From contig JAFDXH010000055.1 of the NCBI GenBank assembly GCA_018268075.1, positions 1-64,000 on the forward strand: a stretch of DNA of 64,000 nucleotides. The letters run 5' to 3'. The translations under genes were made by a program, and so were the position numbers. Within the stretch, counting starts at the first letter, position 1, and the number at the start of each line of letters is the position of its first letter. The DNA comes from Bacteroidota bacterium. Its GTDB lineage: Bacteria > Bacteroidota > Bacteroidia > Chitinophagales > Chitinophagaceae. Shown one piece after another: positions 20,687 through 30,061 of this stretch. A model generated the notes under the pieces. The model was not told the DNA's origin, did no database searches, and saw only the letters and a program-made list of their open reading frames with translations.

Positions 20687-21832
20687 TCACACAAACAACT
20701 GCACAGAAATCGCATCGGCAAATAGCTTCCCTTCATTAGTAAGGATGATATGACTATCTCTTAAATTATAATAACTGCTACTTACTTTTTGTAGTCTTTC
20801 TAACACCTGCTCAGCGCATCGCTTATTAAAACGCTGTGTTATTTTTTTAATATCAATTCCTTCACACGTGCGAATAGAGGTTAAGATTTCTTCATTCAGC
20901 TGTTGCGTAGCAGTAAGCGTTTCTTCCTCAAATGGAATAGTACCTTCCTGAATAGAACGGATATAGGCTGCATTATTAGCCACATTCCACATTCTTTTAT
21001 CGCCACTGTACGAATGTGCCGCAGGGCCTATGCCTAAATATTTTTTTCCTTGCCAATAGCTGCTATTATGCTTACTTCTGTACCCGGGTTTTGCAAAGTT
21101 GGATATTTCATAATGCTCATAGCCGGCAGCACACAGTTCGCGCATCAATAGGGAAAACTGAGCCGCCTGCTGCTCATTGTCTATGGCTTCTCTTTTGTGT
21201 AGTTTAATAAGTTTTTGCAAGGGGGTACGTGGCTCTACCGTAAGCGCATAGCAGGCTAAATGAGCTACCTGCATTTTGAGTGCCATACTTATATTTTTCA
21301 GCCAGCATTCTTCATCCATTTGCGGCAAACCAAATATCAGGTCAATAGAAAGATTAGTAAAGCCGGCTTCTTTTGCCCATTCAATGCACTGATGTGCCTG
21401 CCGGGCATTGTGCGCGCGATTCATCCACAGAAGGTCTCGGTCATCAAAAGATTGGATACCGATACTCAAACGGTTGATTCCCGCCTTTTTTATATCCAAT
21501 AGTTTTTGCTTGTCTAAATCATCCGGATTGGCTTCTAATGTTATTTCTGCATCCTCTTTTACACTATAATTTTTGCGAATAACACTCAGCAACATTTCTA
21601 TAGCACTTGCCGATAGCATGCTGGGCGTGCCGCCGCCAAAATAAATTGTCTCTACTACCTCATCGGGTTCTATTATCCGCAAAGATTTTTTCTGTGCTAC
21701 TGCGCGCAGCGTTATTTCTTTTGCCAGGCAAAGAACTAACTCATCCATATACCGTACAGAAGTAGAAAAATGAAAATTACAATAATTACATGCCTGCTTG
21801 CAAAAGGGAATATGGATATAAATACCTGCCAA
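20687..21832 (-). CDS. hemW: Radical SAM heme chaperone HemW
   Basis: A 381-residue radical SAM protein with the cluster motif C11-x3-C15-x2-C18 right after the YIHIPF start, then YFGGGTPS and the NRLSIGIQSFDD segment typical of the HemN/HemW group, and a C-terminal HemN-type domain. The lack of the long HemN N-terminal extension points to HemW, which in other bacteria binds heme and delivers it to respiratory enzymes, rather than to coproporphyrinogen III dehydrogenase. Older annotations call this a coproporphyrinogen oxidase. Confidence 0.85.
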   Translation of the reverse strand: MAGIYIHIPFCKQACNYCNFHFSTSVRYMDELVLCLAKEITLRAVAQKKSLRIIEPDEVVETIYFGGGTPSMLSASAIEMLLSVIRKNYSVKEDAEITLEANPDDLDKQKLLDIKKAGINRLSIGIQSFDDRDLLWMNRAHNARQAHQCIEWAKEAGFTNLSIDLIFGLPQMDEECWLKNISMALKMQVAHLACYALTVEPRTPLQKLIKLHKREAIDNEQQAAQFSLLMRELCAAGYEHYEISNFAKPGYRSKHNSSYWQGKKYLGIGPAAHSYSGDKRMWNVANNAAYIRSIQEGTIPFEEETLTATQQLNEEILTSIRTCEGIDIKKITQRFNKRCAEQVLERLQKVSSSYYNLRDSHIILTNEGKLFADAISVQLFV

Positions 21833-21905
21833 AGGTGCGTTAATATATTTTTAAACTAAATGTTGAAGGAAAATAATAAAATGTGCTTTAGATTTGAAAC
21901 CAACA

Positions 21906-23726
21906 ATGGTAAATGTAATCCCATATTCAGGCCAATATAAATGGATGCTGCTTTTTGGTCTTTTCTTTTTCAGTATAAAAACCGGCTTTTCGCAACAAAA
22001 ATATACGGTTACCTACCATTATGTCGGCAAAGATAGCGTCTATAAAAGTGATACCACTTTTTTAAAAAATCAATTTAATACTCAGGCAGAAGCAAAATCC
22101 TACACTTCTGAAATAATAAAAATATTAACACAACGCGGGTACCCTACGGCATCTGTGGACAGCGCTTATTTTGACAGCTCGCATGCCGAGATTTCGCTTT
22201 ATCTCGGCGGTAAATTTCAATGGGCTAATATAAATACCGATAGTGTAGATCGGGAGGCGCTGCTAAATAGCGGATGGAATGAAAAATATTTTCACAACCG
22301 GGAAATTAATTTCAAACAATTACAAAACCTGCAGAATGCATTAGTAAATTTTTATGAAAATTCAGGCTATCCTTTTGCCGAAGTTTTTCTCGATGAATTA
22401 AAAATAAATGGCAATAAAATAGAGGGCGCACTCAAAGTAAAAAAGGGTACGCTTTATCATATTGACAGCATCAGGGTGTATGGCAAAGTGCACATCAAAA
22501 ATCATTTTTTGCAACATTATCTTGGCATTTTTGATGGAAATATTTATAATAGTGATAAATTATCCAAGGTAAGCGAGCGCCTTGCAAACTTGTCATTTCT
22601 GCAAGAGCAATCACCGTCAGATGTAACAATGCTTGGTACCGGAGCCATCCTCAATCTCTATCTTGAGCCAAAGCGCGGCAGTCAGGTAAATGTATTAATT
22701 GGTTTTGCACCAGGCAATACGGTTTCAGGTAAATCGGGCATTACTGCAGATGTACACCTTGACCTGAAAAATGCGCTGGGAGCGGGCGAAAGCATTCTAC
22801 TCAATTGGCAGCAACTTCAGCCGCAATCGCCAAGGCTCAATCTGGCCTACAATCACCCATTCATATTAGACTCTAAGTTTGGAGTTGATTTCGCATTTAA
22901 TTTACTTAAAAGAGATTCCGCTTATTTGCAACTGAATGCTCAATTAGGCATACAATATTTCTTATCATCTGCACAAATATTTAAAGTTTTCTATCAAAAT
23001 GAAAGCAGTTATTTATTGGGCGGTGGTATGGATTCCAATCAAATTATTTTAACTAAAAAGTTGCCCCCATACATAGATGTGAAATCAGACAATCTGGGTA
23101 TTGGCTATCATTTTGAAAACACCAATTATCATTTTAACCCAAGGCATGGAAATGAAATAAATATTTCCGCAACAGCGGGAATAAAAAAAATATCAAAAAA
23201 TAATGATATCATAAACCTTAAAGACCCTTCAAACCCTTCTTTTGATTTTAACAGCTTGTATGATTCTCTGAACCTAAAGAGCTATCAGGCAAAGGCAATT
23301 CTTTCTGCAGCTCATTATTTCCCAGTAGGAAAAAGTACGGTATTTAAAGCTGCTGTAAATGGGGGGCTTATTCAGAGCCCGCAGTTATTTCAAAATGAAC
23401 TGTTTCGTATTGGTGGCTATCAACTACTGCGTGGCTTTGATGAAGAAAGCATTTATGCCAATCAATATGCAGTGTTTACGGCGGAGTACCGGTATTTGGT
23501 AGGTATCAACTCATTTTTCTTCGGTTTTAGTGATATTGGTTTTTCTAAAACCAAATACCTGTCTTATAACTACTCCAATTCATACATAAGTGCGGGCATT
23601 GGCCTGGAGTTGGAAACAAAATTTGGCTTACTCAATCTAAGCTATGCTGTCGGGAAAAGAAATGATATAAAATTCGATATTCGCAATGCTTCTAAAATTC
23701 ATTTTGGATATATCAACTATTTTTGA
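21906..23726 (+). CDS. BamA/TamA-like outer membrane protein
   Basis: An Omp85-superfamily protein of about 606 residues. The ATG at 21906 precedes a signal peptide ending near SIKTGFSQQ; a TTG four codons earlier (21894) is also possible. Residues ~35-230 form POTRA-like repeats (for example GTLYHIDSIRVYGKVHI), and the rest is a 16-strand-type barrel with the GGYQLLRGFDEES motif that carries the conserved RGF of the barrel lock, ending in phenylalanine. It is too short for BamA, which has five POTRA domains, so it more likely acts in protein or lipid export like TamA. It precedes a DUF4271 gene by 36 bases. Confidence 0.82.
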   Translation: MVNVIPYSGQYKWMLLFGLFFFSIKTGFSQQKYTVTYHYVGKDSVYKSDTTFLKNQFNTQAEAKSYTSEIIKILTQRGYPTASVDSAYFDSSHAEISLYLGGKFQWANINTDSVDREALLNSGWNEKYFHNREINFKQLQNLQNALVNFYENSGYPFAEVFLDELKINGNKIEGALKVKKGTLYHIDSIRVYGKVHIKNHFLQHYLGIFDGNIYNSDKLSKVSERLANLSFLQEQSPSDVTMLGTGAILNLYLEPKRGSQVNVLIGFAPGNTVSGKSGITADVHLDLKNALGAGESILLNWQQLQPQSPRLNLAYNHPFILDSKFGVDFAFNLLKRDSAYLQLNAQLGIQYFLSSAQIFKVFYQNESSYLLGGGMDSNQIILTKKLPPYIDVKSDNLGIGYHFENTNYHFNPRHGNEINISATAGIKKISKNNDIINLKDPSNPSFDFNSLYDSLNLKSYQAKAILSAAHYFPVGKSTVFKAAVNGGLIQSPQLFQNELFRIGGYQLLRGFDEESIYANQYAVFTAEYRYLVGINSFFFGFSDIGFSKTKYLSYNYSNSYISAGIGLELETKFGLLNLSYAVGKRNDIKFDIRNASKIHFGYINYF

Positions 23727-23762
23727 CCGCACAGGTAATTTAAATTTCTATTCCTTACGAAC

Positions 23763-24806
23763 ATGAACAGTACATTTTTAAAGCAGATAAGGTACTACCA
23801 ATTTATGGGGATACTACTCTTTATTTGTGGGGTTCAATCAACTTATGGTCAAATAAAAGATTCGATCCCTGCTAAAGATACAATCCATAAAAAAATTAAT
23901 GATAGCAATAGAAAGCCGACCAAGAACCTGCACGATACTACAATATCAATAACAAAGCCTGAACAGAAAATAGACACAACCTATACCAATATAGCCAGCC
24001 AGAAAAATGATACGATAAGGAAAGATTCTGCAACGCTTGTACACATTGCTTCTTCTGCTGTTTTTGGAGAAAATGCCAGAGAAAAATTATTGAAAAGAAT
24101 AAAATATATTAACCTCAAAGATGCGCCGGTGTACCTTCTAAACGAAACAAGGCGTACGCATGGTAAGGAATTTTTATTTTATTCTATTTTTATTTTGCTA
24201 TTGATTTTGGGATTTTTAAAAACATTCTATTCCGCCTATTTTAATAACCTTTTTCGCGTATTTTTTAATACATCCCTTCGTCAAAGCCAGCTTACAGATC
24301 AATTATTACAAGCCAAACTTCCATCATTTTTACTAAATATTTTTTTTATAGTTTCAGCAGGGTTTTATTTATGGCTACTATTATTGTTTTATAAACCTCC
24401 TCGCTACATCGAAAGTCAATGGCTTTTCCCAATATGCATAGGTGTCGTAGCGGCTGTTTATGTTATTAAATTTTTAATTTTAAAAATTCTGGGCTGGGTA
24501 GGTGATATAGTGCCCATGACCAATAATTATATTTTTATTATTTTTTTGATTAATAAAATGATCGGAATTTTTCTTGTGCCATTTATTGTCGTGATGGCCT
24601 TTATGCCCCCACTTTGGATGCGCACAGCCGTACTGCTTTCATTTCTAGTGGTAGGATTATTATTCCTTGCACGATATGCAAAAAGCTATGCTCTTATAGA
24701 CCGACAATTAAAAATGAATCTTTTTCACTTTGTAATTTATGCAATGGCAGCAGAAATTATCCCTATGCTTTTGATCTTTAAAACAATGAAAGATTATATA
24801 TTATAA
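23763..24806 (+). CDS. DUF4271 multi-pass membrane protein
   Basis: A 347-residue protein with a signal-like first segment (about 12-30), a hydrophilic threonine- and lysine-rich stretch to about residue 125, then six or so membrane segments. The region from DAPVYLLNETRR through FYSAYFNNLFRVFFN is characteristic of DUF4271, a Bacteroidota-specific family of unknown function. It is nearly always next to hemD, as here. A structural or assembly role at the membrane is conceivable but not shown. Confidence 0.85.
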   Translation: MNSTFLKQIRYYQFMGILLFICGVQSTYGQIKDSIPAKDTIHKKINDSNRKPTKNLHDTTISITKPEQKIDTTYTNIASQKNDTIRKDSATLVHIASSAVFGENAREKLLKRIKYINLKDAPVYLLNETRRTHGKEFLFYSIFILLLILGFLKTFYSAYFNNLFRVFFNTSLRQSQLTDQLLQAKLPSFLLNIFFIVSAGFYLWLLLLFYKPPRYIESQWLFPICIGVVAAVYVIKFLILKILGWVGDIVPMTNNYIFIIFLINKMIGIFLVPFIVVMAFMPPLWMRTAVLLSFLVVGLLFLARYAKSYALIDRQLKMNLFHFVIYAMAAEIIPMLLIFKTMKDYIL

Positions 24807-24837
24807 GACGCAGGATATCCGTTTTTAGAAAAAGCAT

Positions 24838-24845
24838 TAACTTTG
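24838..24845 (+). promoter_or_regulatory. -7 element of hemD promoter
   Basis: TAACTTTG matches TAnnTTTG exactly and ends 18 bases before the hemD ATG at 24864. No clear TTTG element was found at the right distance upstream, so this is a single-element match. Confidence 0.5.
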
Positions 24846-24863
24846 CACCATCGCAGACACTCT

Positions 24864-25664
24864 ATGACAGAAATAAGCAAACTAACTTCTGACAAGCATT
24901 CCAATAAAAATGTAAAGAATATTCTCATCACGCAGGCGCGCCCTGAAAATGAGAAGTCACCTTATTTTGAATTGGCAAGGAAGCATCAGGTGAATCTTGA
25001 ATTTGAATCATTCATCAGTGTAGTGCCTATTCCATCAAAAGAATTCCGTAAACAAAAAATAGATATTGCTAATTACTCAGCAGTAATTTTTACCAGTCGC
25101 AATGCAATTGAGAATTTCTTTCGCACCTGTGAAGAAATGCGGATTACTGTTTCAGCAGATACCAAATATTTTTGTATCTCTGAGGCGGTGGCGCTGTACC
25201 TACAAAAATTTATTTTGTATCGTAAACGCAAAGTATTTTATGGCGATGATGGCACCAATGCCAGCCTATTTATAGAGATATCTAAATTCAAGGATCAAGA
25301 AAAATTTCTATATCCCTGCTCAGAAGCATTTGATAGCGAAATCACCAATTGGCTCATTGCCAATCAATGCGTATATGCAATACCGGTATTATACCAGATA
25401 ATTTCAAATGATATAAAAGCGATCGTAAAAAAATTCCAGTACGAAATCATTTGTTTTTTCTCTCCCTTAGGAGTGCGCAGTCTCAAAGAAAATTTTCCTG
25501 ATTTTAATCAAAATGGTACTCTCATTGGCGCCTTTGGTGACAATACACGTAAAGCCGTGTTAGCCGCCGGCCTGAATCCCGATATTATTGCTCCCCAACC
25601 AAAAGCACCCAGTATGATTGCTGCTTTGGATCAATATCTGACTGGGCTTGGCAAATCGAAATAA
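24864..25664 (+). CDS. hemD: Uroporphyrinogen-III synthase
   Basis: HemD closes hydroxymethylbilane to uroporphyrinogen III in tetrapyrrole synthesis. The ATG at 24864 gives 266 residues; a seven-codon longer frame starts at a TTG inside the promoter element and is unlikely. The two-lobed fold is shown by NILITQARPENEKSPY at the start, the VIFTSRNAIENFF motif of lobe one, and ICFFSPLGVRSLKENF plus GAFGDNTRKAVLAAGL of lobe two. Primary sequence in this family is poorly conserved, and the DUF4271 neighbour supports the call. Confidence 0.85.
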   Translation: MTEISKLTSDKHSNKNVKNILITQARPENEKSPYFELARKHQVNLEFESFISVVPIPSKEFRKQKIDIANYSAVIFTSRNAIENFFRTCEEMRITVSADTKYFCISEAVALYLQKFILYRKRKVFYGDDGTNASLFIEISKFKDQEKFLYPCSEAFDSEITNWLIANQCVYAIPVLYQIISNDIKAIVKKFQYEIICFFSPLGVRSLKENFPDFNQNGTLIGAFGDNTRKAVLAAGLNPDIIAPQPKAPSMIAALDQYLTGLGKSK

Positions 25665-25743
25665 ATTCAAAATATACGATTGCCCTTTTTAGCGTTTACT
25701 TTTTCACGCACACTAATTGTATTTTTAATACTGTTTATTTTAT

Positions 25744-25779
25744 TAAAAAAAGAAACCCTACATAATAATCTGCAGGGTT
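25744..25779 (-). terminator. Intrinsic terminator of gapA
   Basis: On the minus strand AACCCTGC (25779-25772) pairs with GTAGGGTT (25761-25754), with one G-U pair, around a 10-base loop. It is followed by TTCTTTTTTT. It lies about 130 bases past the gapA stop and has the correct polarity for that gene. Confidence 0.75.
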
Positions 25780-25907
25780 CATGGTTGAGTATATTTTTGT
25801 CTAATATTAACTTCTCATAGATATTCGAACTTTATTGTAAATAAAAATGAGGGTATAATATCTTGAAAGAAAAAGCTGGCTGCTCCAGTAAACAACGTAC
25901 TATTCTC

Positions 25908-26921
25908 TTATTTTTTTACCAATTGGCCAAAGTAATTTACTGTTCTTACCAACTGAGATACATAGCTCATTTCATTATCATACCATGCTACCGTTTTTAC
26001 AAGTTGGCTATCACCTACTGTCAGCACCTTGGTTTGTGTAGCATCAAACAATGACCCGTAATGCATACCTATAATATCAGAACTTACAATCTCATCCTCA
26101 TTATATCCATAACTTTCATTGGCAGCAGCCTTCATAGTTGCATTCACTTCTTCTGCTGTTGTTTTTTTCGCCAACACACAGGTAAGATCTACCAATGAGC
26201 CAGTAATTACCGGCACACGCTGTGCCACACCGTCTAATTTGCCATTGATTTCTGGAAGTACCAGGCCAATCGCTTTAGCAGCGCCGGTACTATTAGGAAC
26301 AATATTTGCCGCAGCAGCTCTTGCCCTTCTCAGGTCTGCTTTAGGATGGGGCGCATCCAGTGTATTTTGATCGTTCGTATAGGCATGTATGGTAGTCATA
26401 AAACCGTTTACAATTCCATAAGCATCATTCAATACTTTGGCCATAGGTGCCAGACAGTTGGTAGTGCAGCTTGCACAAGAAATAATAATTTCGCTGCCAT
26501 CAAGTATTTCGTGATTTACATTAAACACTACCGTTTTTACACCTCCGGTAGCAGGTGCAGATACTACTACTCTTTTAGCGCCGGCTGTAATGTGGGCATG
26601 CGCTTTGTCTTTATCTGTAAAAAATCCGGTGCTTTCTATCACCACGTCCACATCATGCTTCCCCCACGGTATTTGTGCAGGGTCTTTTTGTGCGTAAATA
26701 TTTATTTCTTCTCCGTTTACTATAATAGAGTTTTCTGTATGTTTTACTTCTGCCTGAAAAGTACCTTGGGCACTATCATATTTTAATAAATGTGCTAATT
26801 GCTTCGGACTTGTAAGGTCGTTAATAGCTACCACATCTATATCTTTCATATTATAAATTTGCCTGAAAACCAATCTTCCAATTCGGCCAAAACCATTAAT
26901 GGCTACTTTTACTGTGCTCAT
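25908..26921 (-). CDS. gapA: Type I glyceraldehyde-3-phosphate dehydrogenase
   Basis: This glycolytic enzyme oxidises glyceraldehyde-3-phosphate to 1,3-bisphosphoglycerate with NAD. The 337-residue protein has the [10 protein letters not shown]-type dinucleotide loop at the N-terminus ([12 protein letters not shown]), the catalytic C152 in SCASCTTNC, and the C-terminal [11 protein letters not shown] motif. Length and motifs match class I GAPDH throughout. It is a single-gene unit with its own -7 element upstream and a terminator downstream. Confidence 0.97.
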   Translation of the reverse strand: MSTVKVAINGFGRIGRLVFRQIYNMKDIDVVAINDLTSPKQLAHLLKYDSAQGTFQAEVKHTENSIIVNGEEINIYAQKDPAQIPWGKHDVDVVIESTGFFTDKDKAHAHITAGAKRVVVSAPATGGVKTVVFNVNHEILDGSEIIISCASCTTNCLAPMAKVLNDAYGIVNGFMTTIHAYTNDQNTLDAPHPKADLRRARAAAANIVPNSTGAAKAIGLVLPEINGKLDGVAQRVPVITGSLVDLTCVLAKKTTAEEVNATMKAAANESYGYNEDEIVSSDIIGMHYGSLFDATQTKVLTVGDSQLVKTVAWYDNEMSYVSQLVRTVNYFGQLVKK

Positions 26922-26947
26922 ATTTTTATTGTTTTTATTTAAGATTG

Positions 26948-26955
26948 CAAATTTA
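26948..26955 (-). promoter_or_regulatory. -7 element of gapA promoter
   Basis: Read on the minus strand, TAAATTTG matches TAnnTTTG exactly and ends 26 bases before the gapA ATG at 26921. I could not identify a -33 TTTG at the usual distance. Confidence 0.55.
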
Positions 26956-27194
26956 CACTTTGTTGATGAGTTTAATTACAGGATTTCCACATACTTTTTT
27001 ATTCTTTATGATCATAAGGGCTTCTGAATTATAAAATCCATAAAATTTACTTCAAACCTTCTATTAGGGCCACTTCTTATCCATTATTGGTTCACCAAAT
27101 TTCAATTAAGTCTAAAATAGCGCTCAAAGACCGATCAAAAATCAACTAATACAACCCATTCGTTAATCAAAAAAATGGTCTAAACAAAGTCATT

Positions 27195-27202
27195 TATATT
27201 TG
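27195..27202 (+). promoter_or_regulatory. -7 element upstream of EI24 gene
   Basis: TATATTTG matches TAnnTTTG exactly. A transcript starting about 7 bases downstream would exclude the TTG at 27200 as a start codon. That favours the TTG at 27224 for the gene that follows. Confidence 0.5.
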
Positions 27203-27223
27203 TTCATTTATAACCATATCTCT

Positions 27224-27979
27224 TTGCTGGAAGAACTGATCATAGCCATACAATCCTATTTAAAAGCACATCGCTTTATCAAGGAAAACCGATTGTGGAA
27301 ATGGATTTTAATACCCGGACTGATCTACGCCATTTTTTTTGTATTGGGCATATACTATTTCCTTCATTCCGTTTCTTTTATTGTTGATTACTTCTTTTCA
27401 GTAGTTGGCATAAAGGCGTGGTTCGCCAAAGTGAATACCAGATGGTTGCAATTTATTTTCCTTTTTGGCCAATTGATCCTGCAACTTATTTCGGTATTGT
27501 TTTATTTCTCCTGTTTCAAATATTTTTTCCTGATTGCAGGTTCCCCCCTATTTGCCTTCTTAAGCGAAAAGACTGATGCAATTCTAAATGGAAAGGATTT
27601 TTCTTTATCGCTGAAAAAATTATTAAAAGATATTTTTCGAGGCATTGCTATTGCTTTTCGCAATTTTTTCTGGCAAACGGTTTATACTGTGGGTATTTTA
27701 CTACTTGGCATCATCCCTGTTTTTGGCTGGATTACACCATTGCTGTCGCTATTTAATGAATGTTTTTATTTTGGGTTTTCTATGCTGGACTATACAAATG
27801 AACGAAAAGGATTATCAGCCTCAGAAAGTATTGATCTTGTGAACAGGCATAAAGGGCTGGCGGTAGGCAATGGTATGGTTTTTTTTGGGATGCATTTACT
27901 GCCGGTAATTGGCTGGATAATTGCCCCGGCTTATGCCATTGTTGCTGCCACTATCAGCTTACAAACTGAAGAACGATAA
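27224..27979 (+). CDS. EI24 (CysZ-like) integral membrane protein
   Basis: A membrane protein of about 251 residues with four or five hydrophobic segments and the EI24-domain layout: an N-terminal LEELIIAIQSYLKAHRF helix, long hydrophobic hairpins, and a late FNECFYFGFSMLDYTNERKG loop followed by GLAVGNGMVFFGMHLLPVIGW. EI24-domain proteins include the sulfate transporter CysZ, but Bacteroidota members have no proven substrate. No ATG fits. The TTG at 27224 sits just after a likely promoter and gives the expected start; a TTG at 27200 overlaps that promoter. Confidence 0.75.
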   Translation: MLEELIIAIQSYLKAHRFIKENRLWKWILIPGLIYAIFFVLGIYYFLHSVSFIVDYFFSVVGIKAWFAKVNTRWLQFIFLFGQLILQLISVLFYFSCFKYFFLIAGSPLFAFLSEKTDAILNGKDFSLSLKKLLKDIFRGIAIAFRNFFWQTVYTVGILLLGIIPVFGWITPLLSLFNECFYFGFSMLDYTNERKGLSASESIDLVNRHKGLAVGNGMVFFGMHLLPVIGWIIAPAYAIVAATISLQTEER

Positions 27980-28150
27980 ATTCCTATTCTTAAAAAATGT
28001 TTCCATCATCTCGCAAAAAAAATGAACAAGCAATTGATTAAAACTGAAAAGCCTCAACAAAATATTGTCATAAATGGCGTGCACTAAAACCCTTTACAGC
28101 AAATAGTTTTAGAAGGTTGATCTTTTTTTACTGAATAAAAATAAAACTCT

Positions 28151-28840
28151 ATGATTTATCTTATTCCTTCTTTTTTATCTGAAAATGCCATACAAACCAT
28201 TCCTTTATATGTAATGCAGGCAGTGCAAGAGTGCACCATCATTTTTGCTGAAAACGAGCGAACTGCCCGGCGTTTTTTAAAAAGTATGGATAAGGCCATT
28301 GACATCAATAGATTTGAATGGCATACCATTGAAAAAGATGAAACCACCATGTTGGAAACCTTCAGGGCAAAACTGCGTGAAAATAAAAACATGGCTATCA
28401 TAAGTGAAGCCGGCTGCCCTGGTGTAGCAGATCCGGGACAGGCAATGATTGCAGAAGCTCAACGGGCAGGTATCAGTATTAAACCTTTAGTAGGCCCCAA
28501 TTCAATTCTGCTTGCGTTGATGGCTAGTGGAATGAACGGCCAGCATTTTTGTTTTTTGGGATACCTTCCAATAGATCATGCAGAAAAAATAAAAAAAATA
28601 AAAAGTATAGAAGAAGCATCTTTCAAAAATAAAAGCACTCAAATATTTATAGAAACGCCTTACCGCAATAATCAACTTTTACAAAGTATTTTGCAAACTG
28701 CCAAATCTGCAACCAGGCTGTGTATCGCTATAAATATCACTGCGGAAAATGAATCCATTCGTACAATGACGATAAACGACTGGCGTAAAGAAGAAATAGA
28801 TCTGCATAAAAAGCCGGTCATCTTTTTATTGCAGGCTTAA
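28151..28840 (+). CDS. Tetrapyrrole-methylase-fold SAM methyltransferase (RsmI-like)
   Basis: A 229-residue protein of the family that includes RsmI, the 16S rRNA C1402 ribose 2'-O-methyltransferase. The N-terminal SAM-binding half is shown by IYLIPSFLSENAI and the SEAGCPGVADPGQAMI motif, which matches the SDAGtPgisDPG pattern of RsmI, then PLVGPNSILLALMASG. It is shorter than E. coli RsmI (286) and diverges at the C-terminus. Bacteroidota often have two such genes, so it may be the paralog with an unknown target. RsmH, which modifies the same base in E. coli, is encoded in this window at 10063-10983. Confidence 0.72.
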   Translation: MIYLIPSFLSENAIQTIPLYVMQAVQECTIIFAENERTARRFLKSMDKAIDINRFEWHTIEKDETTMLETFRAKLRENKNMAIISEAGCPGVADPGQAMIAEAQRAGISIKPLVGPNSILLALMASGMNGQHFCFLGYLPIDHAEKIKKIKSIEEASFKNKSTQIFIETPYRNNQLLQSILQTAKSATRLCIAINITAENESIRTMTINDWRKEEIDLHKKPVIFLLQA

Positions 28841-28848
28841 TATTTACA

Positions 28849-29889
28849 TCAGATATTGAATAGATCGGGGCCTTCATCCTTTCTATGCCGAGGCATTTTG
28901 CCCAAATGGGCATACGCTTTTGCAGTTACTTCTCTGCCACGAGGTGTGCGCATAATAAATCCTTCTTGAATTAAAAATGGCTCGTAAACCTCCTCAAGTG
29001 TACCCGTCTCCTCACCCACTGCAGTAGCTATAGTAGTAATGCCTACCGGGCCACCTTTAAATTTTTCGATAATTGTAGTTAGAATTCTGTTATCCATTTC
29101 ATCCAGCCCGTACTCATCTACATTTAATGCTTTTAAAGCATGCTGTGTAATTTTCAGGTCTATCACTCCATTAGAAAGTACCTGTGCAAAATCGCGCACT
29201 CTTCTCAATAAGCCATTTGCTATCCGCGGTGTACCACGGCTTCGCCCTGCTATTTCTGCTGCTGCATCAGAAGTAATCTTAGTGCCCAAAATGGAGCAAG
29301 ACCGCAATATTATTCTTTGAAGTGTAGCAGCATCATAATATTCCAGCCTTGATTTAATACCAAATCGGGAAAGCAACGGCGAAGTAAGCAATCCGCTTCG
29401 GGTAGTAGCGCCGATTAATGTAAATGGATTAAGATTTATCTGTACACTTCTGGCATTAGGCCCGGTGTCTATCATTATGTCTATTCTATAATCTTCCATT
29501 GCAGCATAGAGATACTCTTCTACCACATTGCTCAGGCGGTGAATTTCATCTATAAACAATACATCGTTTGGTTCAAGATTGGTTAATAGCCCTGCAAGAT
29601 CACCCGGCTTTTCTATCACAGGGCCACTTGTTTCTTTAATATTTACACTCAATTCATTAGCCACAATGCGGCTAAGCGTAGTTTTTCCAAGGCCGGGTGG
29701 GCCATGAAAAAGGATGTGATCAAGCGCTTCTCCTCGCAGGCGGGCTGCCTTAATGAATATGCGAAGGTTTTCTATTATCTGTGGCTGGCCACTGAAATCT
29801 TCAATAACAGAAGGGCGGATATTGTTTTCAAACTCTTTATCTACCGGTAGTAAAACTTCCTTTTCCTTATTCAGATTTTGATTTGACAT
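28849..29889 (-). CDS. ruvB: Holliday junction branch migration helicase RuvB
   Basis: RuvB is the AAA+ motor that drives branch migration of Holliday junctions with RuvA. The 346-residue protein (ATG at 29889) has Walker [10 protein letters not shown], Walker [16 protein letters not shown], the sensor [18 protein letters not shown] and the C-terminal winged helix with [14 protein letters not shown] 13-codon upstream extension starts at an ATG but does not resemble the family. It converges with the RsmI-like gene, with only 8 bases between the stops. Confidence 0.96.
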   Translation of the reverse strand: MSNQNLNKEKEVLLPVDKEFENNIRPSVIEDFSGQPQIIENLRIFIKAARLRGEALDHILFHGPPGLGKTTLSRIVANELSVNIKETSGPVIEKPGDLAGLLTNLEPNDVLFIDEIHRLSNVVEEYLYAAMEDYRIDIMIDTGPNARSVQINLNPFTLIGATTRSGLLTSPLLSRFGIKSRLEYYDAATLQRIILRSCSILGTKITSDAAAEIAGRSRGTPRIANGLLRRVRDFAQVLSNGVIDLKITQHALKALNVDEYGLDEMDNRILTTIIEKFKGGPVGITTIATAVGEETGTLEEVYEPFLIQEGFIMRTPRGREVTAKAYAHLGKMPRHRKDEGPDLFNI

Positions 29890-30061
29890 TGCTGTAAAAC
29901 TACAAACGATTGAACATTTTTTGCGCATTGATCTTTATAAATCCATTTTACCGTATTTTTCGTTAGCCAAATGCTATATTCATGCCCATTCAGCCTCCTG
30001 TTTTCACCATTAATCAAATGCCATAGATAATTCTATTTGCTGAATAATTAATTTTACAGTT

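Noticed and set aside
21894-21905. TTG at 21894 as start of the BamA/TamA-like gene
   Set aside because: The ATG four codons later gives the same signal peptide and is the simpler start, although TTG cannot be excluded.
26346-26786. A 146-codon plus-strand frame inside gapA
   Set aside because: It lies fully opposite a highly conserved gene, and its translation has no family resemblance.
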